Shown: positions 61,350 through 64,000 of the stretch, one piece after another
Layout: every line of letters begins with the position of its first letter
How positions within the stretch are numbered: the stretch's first letter is position 1
The notes under the pieces: model-generated
What the model was told of the DNA's origin: nothing
Database searches by the model: none
Seen by the model: only the letters and a program-made list of their open reading frames with translations
Source of the DNA: Flavobacterium cupreum
GTDB lineage: Bacteria; Bacteroidota; Bacteroidia; Flavobacteriales; Flavobacteriaceae
Direction: 5' to 3'
Assembly: GCF_003996965.1 (NCBI RefSeq)
Contig: NZ_QWDM01000002.1
Location: 248,001 to 312,000 of the forward strand
Length of the DNA stretch: 64,000 nucleotides
Position numbers and translations under genes: made by a program

Positions 61350-61997
61350 TTACTTCATTTCTAACCATTGCTTAAAATCAAAGAAATTCTGAGGTGCAAC
61401 TCCGTGACCAACAGGATATTCCTTGTAAGTAACCGGAATATTTAATTTTTCTAAAATTGCCGGTGTTTTTCTCGCCCAGTCAATCGGAATAACCTGATCG
61501 ACAGTTCCGTGAGAAGCAAATATTTTCAGGTTTGTAAAGTCATTTTGTTCAAAACCTTCCCTGATGATCTCTTCGTTAAAATAACCACTCATCGCAACCA
61601 CTTTCTGAATTTTTTCAGGATACGAAAGCGCTACGGCATAACTCAGAATAGAACCCTGACTGAAGCCAATTAAAGTCACATTATTTGGATCGATAGGATA
61701 ATTCGCTACTAATTCATCGATAAATCCAGCGATTACATCACGTGAAGTTTTTGCTTGTTCATTGTCTGAAAATTTGTTCTGATCTGCATCAAAGTTAATC
61801 GCGTACCAGGCATATGCACCGTATTGCAAATCATAAGGCGCTCTTGCTGAAATCACATAATAATTGTCCGGCAGTTCTGTTGCAAACGAAAACAAATCAG
61901 CCTCGTTGCTGCCATAACCGTGTAATAAAAGTAAAACGGGATTTTTGTCTAAGATAACTTTTGGTTCCTGTATTTTATATTCTAAAGATAGATTCAT
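61350..61997 (-). CDS. phospholipase/carboxylesterase-family alpha/beta hydrolase
   Basis: The 215-aa cytosolic serine hydrolase has the family marks LLLLHGYGSNEADLF (oxyanion region), GFSQGSILSYA with nucleophile S113, SHGTVDQVIPI with D167 and VGHGV with H198, giving a complete Ser-Asp-His triad. Related enzymes hydrolyse short-chain acyl or lysophospholipid esters and dienelactones. The natural substrate is unknown. The gene is preceded by a repeat-bearing spacer and followed by the orphan gene. Confidence 0.9.
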   Translation of the reverse strand: MNLSLEYKIQEPKVILDKNPVLLLLHGYGSNEADLFSFATELPDNYYVISARAPYDLQYGAYAWYAINFDADQNKFSDNEQAKTSRDVIAGFIDELVANYPIDPNNVTLIGFSQGSILSYAVALSYPEKIQKVVAMSGYFNEEIIREGFEQNDFTNLKIFASHGTVDQVIPIDWARKTPAILEKLNIPVTYKEYPVGHGVAPQNFFDFKQWLEMK

Positions 61998-62002
61998 TTC
62001 TT

Positions 62003-62060
62003 GTGAAAGTTATGAGTTTTGAGTTTTGGGTGATGAGTTATGAGTTTTGAGTTTTCTTTG
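62003..62060. repeat. tandem TTATGAGTTTTGAGTTT tract
   Basis: ATGAGTTTTGAGTTTTGGG and ATGAGTTATGAGTTTTGAGTTT repeat with degenerate 10-nt period. Similar to 56715-56805. It lies just upstream of the esterase start codon. Confidence 0.55.
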
Positions 62061-62113
62061 GGTAATCTCTATCAGAGGTTTGGAATTTGGAATTTAAAAA
62101 AAATGGAATTTTC

Positions 62114-62440
62114 CTATCCGATGGATCTAAACCATTTCTGAAAAAGCCCTCCTACTAAAGGAATCGGTCTTGTCTGTCCCTGAATCGCGCTAAAAATACC
62201 ATAACTCCATAAAACGGAGATGCAGATCCACATCGGGAAAGTGATGAAAAAGCTATCAAAATTGCTGATAATGGCTCCAAATGAAATGAAAGCCAGCGAC
62301 AATCCTAAAGCCTGGCGAATGTGAAAAGAGGCAAAACTATTTTTATTTTCAGAGTTCATGGACATCGCAATAAGTACGCCTACAATTAAAATGTAGCTGG
62401 TAATTGCAGCAGTTTTTCCCTCTTCGATTGAATTATTCAT
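62114..62440 (-). CDS. small polytopic membrane protein (Tic20/DUF4870-like)
   Basis: The ATG at 62440 (MNNSIEEGKTAAI) follows the dihydroorotase-like stop codon by 4 nt and is preferred to a TTG 21 nt upstream, which would overlap that gene. The 108-aa product has three membrane helices (AAITSYILIVGVLIAMS, ALGLSLAFISFGAIISNF, FPMWICISVLWSYGIFSAI) and FHIRQALGL, a motif of the DUF4870/Tic20-like 'import component' group. The function is unknown. It is co-transcribed with the dihydroorotase-like gene. Confidence 0.8.
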   Translation of the reverse strand: MNNSIEEGKTAAITSYILIVGVLIAMSMNSENKNSFASFHIRQALGLSLAFISFGAIISNFDSFFITFPMWICISVLWSYGIFSAIQGQTRPIPLVGGLFQKWFRSIG

Positions 62441-62444
62441 GTGA

Positions 62445-63701
62445 TTATTTTGTGATAACAAGTTGATTTTGATTTAAAATTCCGTAAACAGCACCTTTAA
62501 TTTCTGTTCCTAAGAACGCAGAATTTTTAGATTTCGAAAGAATATTTTCTTTTGTAAAAGTGGATTTTCCTTCGGTGGTGAAAAACGTAAAATTAGCTTT
62601 GGAACCTTCAGCAATCACGCTATTTTCAATTCCGAAAACAGTTTTTCCTGAAGTCAGTTTTTCAATTACTGTTTCTAAAGGCAATACCGTCAGCAAAGCA
62701 CCAAAAGCACTTTCGAGTCCAATGGTACCATTTTTAGCCGTATCAAATTCCATTTTCTTGAACTCAATGTCAATCGGATTGTGATCTGAAGTAATCATGT
62801 CGATTGTTCCGTCCAAAACGGCAGCAACAAGAGCAATTCTGTCCGCTTCAGCGCGTAGAGGCGGCGTAACTTTATATCGGGTGTCAAAACCTTCTAATTT
62901 TTCATCATTTAAAACCAAATGGTGAACGGCAACACTGCAGGTAACGTTGAGGCCTTTTGCTTTCGCTTCCTTAATCATAGCAGCAGATTTTGCTGTAGAA
63001 ATAGTCGGTATATGAAGTTTCCCTCCGGTATATTCCAGTAAAAACAAATTTCGGGAGATCTCTAATTCCTCGGCTAAGTTGGGAATTCCCTTTAAACCTA
63101 AGCGTGTAGAAACAATTCCTTCATTGGCAACACCATTTCCTTTTATATTGGCATCCTGCGAATACGAAATGACCAAACCATCAAAATCCTGTACATATTG
63201 CAAAGCTATCTTAAGAAGATTGGCATTGTCAAGGCTTTTATTGTAATCCCCAAAAGCGACAGCACCCGATTTTTTCATGTCAAATAATTCAGCCATGTCT
63301 TTTCCTTCGCTGGCTTTGGTCAAAGCTCCGATCGGGAAAAGTTCCGTGGCAAAACCATTTGCTCTGCTTTTTACAAAATTGATCTGCGACTGATTGTCAA
63401 TAACAGGGAAGGAGTTGGGTTGCAGGGCAATGCCCGTAAAACCGCTTTTTGCGGCTACATTCAATCCGTTTGCAATGGTTTCCCTGTCTTCATAACCCGG
63501 TTCTCCAAATGAAACACTGCTGTCAAACCAGCCTTGTGAAAGATGTAAATTGTCGAATTTTACTTCGGTTGTATCCTCAATATCAAGAAGTGATGGACCT
63601 ATTTTTTCTATAATACCATCTGCAATTAAAAGATCAGTCGTTTGATTGTGAAACGGACTTTTTGAATCTATAATTTTGGCGCTTCTGATGATTATTTTCA
63701 T
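62445..63701 (-). CDS. dihydroorotase homologue lacking the main metal ligands
   Basis: The 418-aa protein has the cyclic amidohydrolase fold of dihydroorotase. In active enzymes the first beta-strand carries D-x-H-x-H-x-R-EPG. Here the segment is GWFDSSVSFGEPG, with both His replaced by Ser (S62, S64) and Arg by Gly (G66). The second His pair is reduced to LHIPTIST. AVHHL and SDHNP are retained. It is therefore unlikely to be a zinc-dependent DHOase and resembles non-catalytic PyrC' proteins that pair with aspartate transcarbamoylase. pyrB is not in the window, so the role is inferred. Confidence 0.85.
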   Translation of the reverse strand: MKIIIRSAKIIDSKSPFHNQTTDLLIADGIIEKIGPSLLDIEDTTEVKFDNLHLSQGWFDSSVSFGEPGYEDRETIANGLNVAAKSGFTGIALQPNSFPVIDNQSQINFVKSRANGFATELFPIGALTKASEGKDMAELFDMKKSGAVAFGDYNKSLDNANLLKIALQYVQDFDGLVISYSQDANIKGNGVANEGIVSTRLGLKGIPNLAEELEISRNLFLLEYTGGKLHIPTISTAKSAAMIKEAKAKGLNVTCSVAVHHLVLNDEKLEGFDTRYKVTPPLRAEADRIALVAAVLDGTIDMITSDHNPIDIEFKKMEFDTAKNGTIGLESAFGALLTVLPLETVIEKLTSGKTVFGIENSVIAEGSKANFTFFTTEGKSTFTKENILSKSKNSAFLGTEIKGAVYGILNQNQLVITK

Positions 63702-63782
63702 ATGTAGATAAATTTATTTTATACTGAATCGTAGCTCCTTAACACCAGTGGTTATCTTCGAAATGACAATCGTGTGCAAACT

Positions 63783-64000
63783 TTACTTTACAAACTTGAT
63801 AATTGCCATTTCTAATGCTAAAAATAACAGGGCAAAGATAACAAACCATTTCCAAATCTGGCTGTCAGTCCGCTCAGTTTGTAGCGTGTTAAAAATAGTC
63901 GAAAGGGTATCGGCAGTTTTAAAATCCGAAACCACATTTGTATTGGCATGGCTTAAGTCACTTTCGCTTCGTTTGTAATTGAAACTCAGATTTTCTACCC
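63783..64000 (-). CDS. C-terminal end of a BatA-like membrane protein (partial)
   Basis: The frame runs off the window end; 72 codons remain, ending in TAA at 63783-63785. The visible part has SNTNVVSDFKTADTLSTIFN-type residues followed by one hydrophobic helix (WKWFVIFALLFLALEMAIIK) and FVK. A C-terminal helix of this kind ends BatA/WFA-type proteins in Flavobacteria, which carry an N-terminal BatA membrane domain. The assignment rests on this ending and the neighbourhood of the dihydroorotase-like gene. The full protein lies outside the window. Confidence 0.6.
   Translation of the reverse strand, partial: VENLSFNYKRSESDLSHANTNVVSDFKTADTLSTIFNTLQTERTDSQIWKWFVIFALLFLALEMAIIKFVK

Noticed and set aside
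63748..63978. 76-aa plus-strand frame at the window end
   Set aside because: The minus strand here encodes the membrane-helix end of the BatA-like protein in an open frame to the window edge.

Overview
The window is chromosomal DNA of a Bacteroidota bacterium, most likely a Flavobacterium close to F. johnsoniae. The support is: low-GC, AT-rich spacers; type IX secretion (T9SS) C-terminal sorting domains; a SusC/SusD pair; no Shine-Dalgarno sequences; recurrent Bacteroidota promoter boxes (TAnnTTTG about 10-40 nt before start codons); several TTG starts; and families such as DUF4834, DUF3810 and DUF4268. No rRNA, tRNA, insertion sequence, prophage or CRISPR was seen.

Layout. 1-5570: housekeeping genes (3' part of pyrG, yidC, a MORN/YwqK-repeat protein, mnmA). 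5614-11282: a secreted subtilase, a nitronate monooxygenase-like flavoprotein, a small secreted protein and a delta-60-repeat protein; the subtilase and the repeat protein carry T9SS sorting domains. 11390-18946: DUF4268 protein, CoA-type Nudix hydrolase, PlsC-like acyltransferase, an ECF sigma factor with a four-helix membrane partner, DUF3810 protein, PepD dipeptidase, a 36-aa Lys/Glu-rich miniprotein, a cupin and a CarboxypepD_reg protein. 19195-31521: DEAD-box helicase, RdgB, a DUF2809 protein, a GH88 hydrolase, two tandem paralogous lipoproteins, a membrane-anchored glutamate-synthase-like protein, an NYN-LOTUS protein, a serine-palmitoyltransferase-like enzyme (candidate capnine/sulfonolipid synthase), a GNAT-like protein and an outer-membrane protein. 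31647-38193: DUF4834 protein, YfhO, a glycosyltransferase and a Wzx-type flippase (glycan assembly). 38272-41067: uvrA.

41261-53001 is a polysaccharide utilisation locus (PUL) for a beta-1,3-glucan such as laminarin. It has a membrane-spanning beta-propeller/Y_Y_Y/HTH regulator, SusC, SusD, a PKD-type glycan-binding lipoprotein, a surface GH16 lipoprotein and a periplasmic GH16. The SusD, binding protein and first GH16 have acidic residues right after the lipobox cysteine, as expected for surface export. Glucan would be cut and captured at the surface, imported by SusCD, and cut again in the periplasm. No GH3 or GH30 finishing enzyme is in the window.

53334-64000: a second ECF sigma factor with a 47-aa downstream protein, a TPR protein, an endonuclease III without iron-sulfur cysteines, Bcp peroxiredoxin, a 486-aa conserved protein of unknown function, an MBL-fold hydrolase, an AT-rich orphan gene, an esterase, a small membrane protein, a dihydroorotase homologue lacking its main zinc ligands, and the 3' end of a BatA-like gene.

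The spacers are rich in palindromic repeat families. These include a roughly 230-nt nested inverted repeat at 57361-57590, a perfect 25-bp palindrome at 14795-14861, and an AGTCTCAG-type palindrome at three loci. I found no clearly undescribed multi-gene system. The best leads are the dispersed palindromes, the NYN-LOTUS protein, the metal-less dihydroorotase homologue and the two sigma-factor modules.
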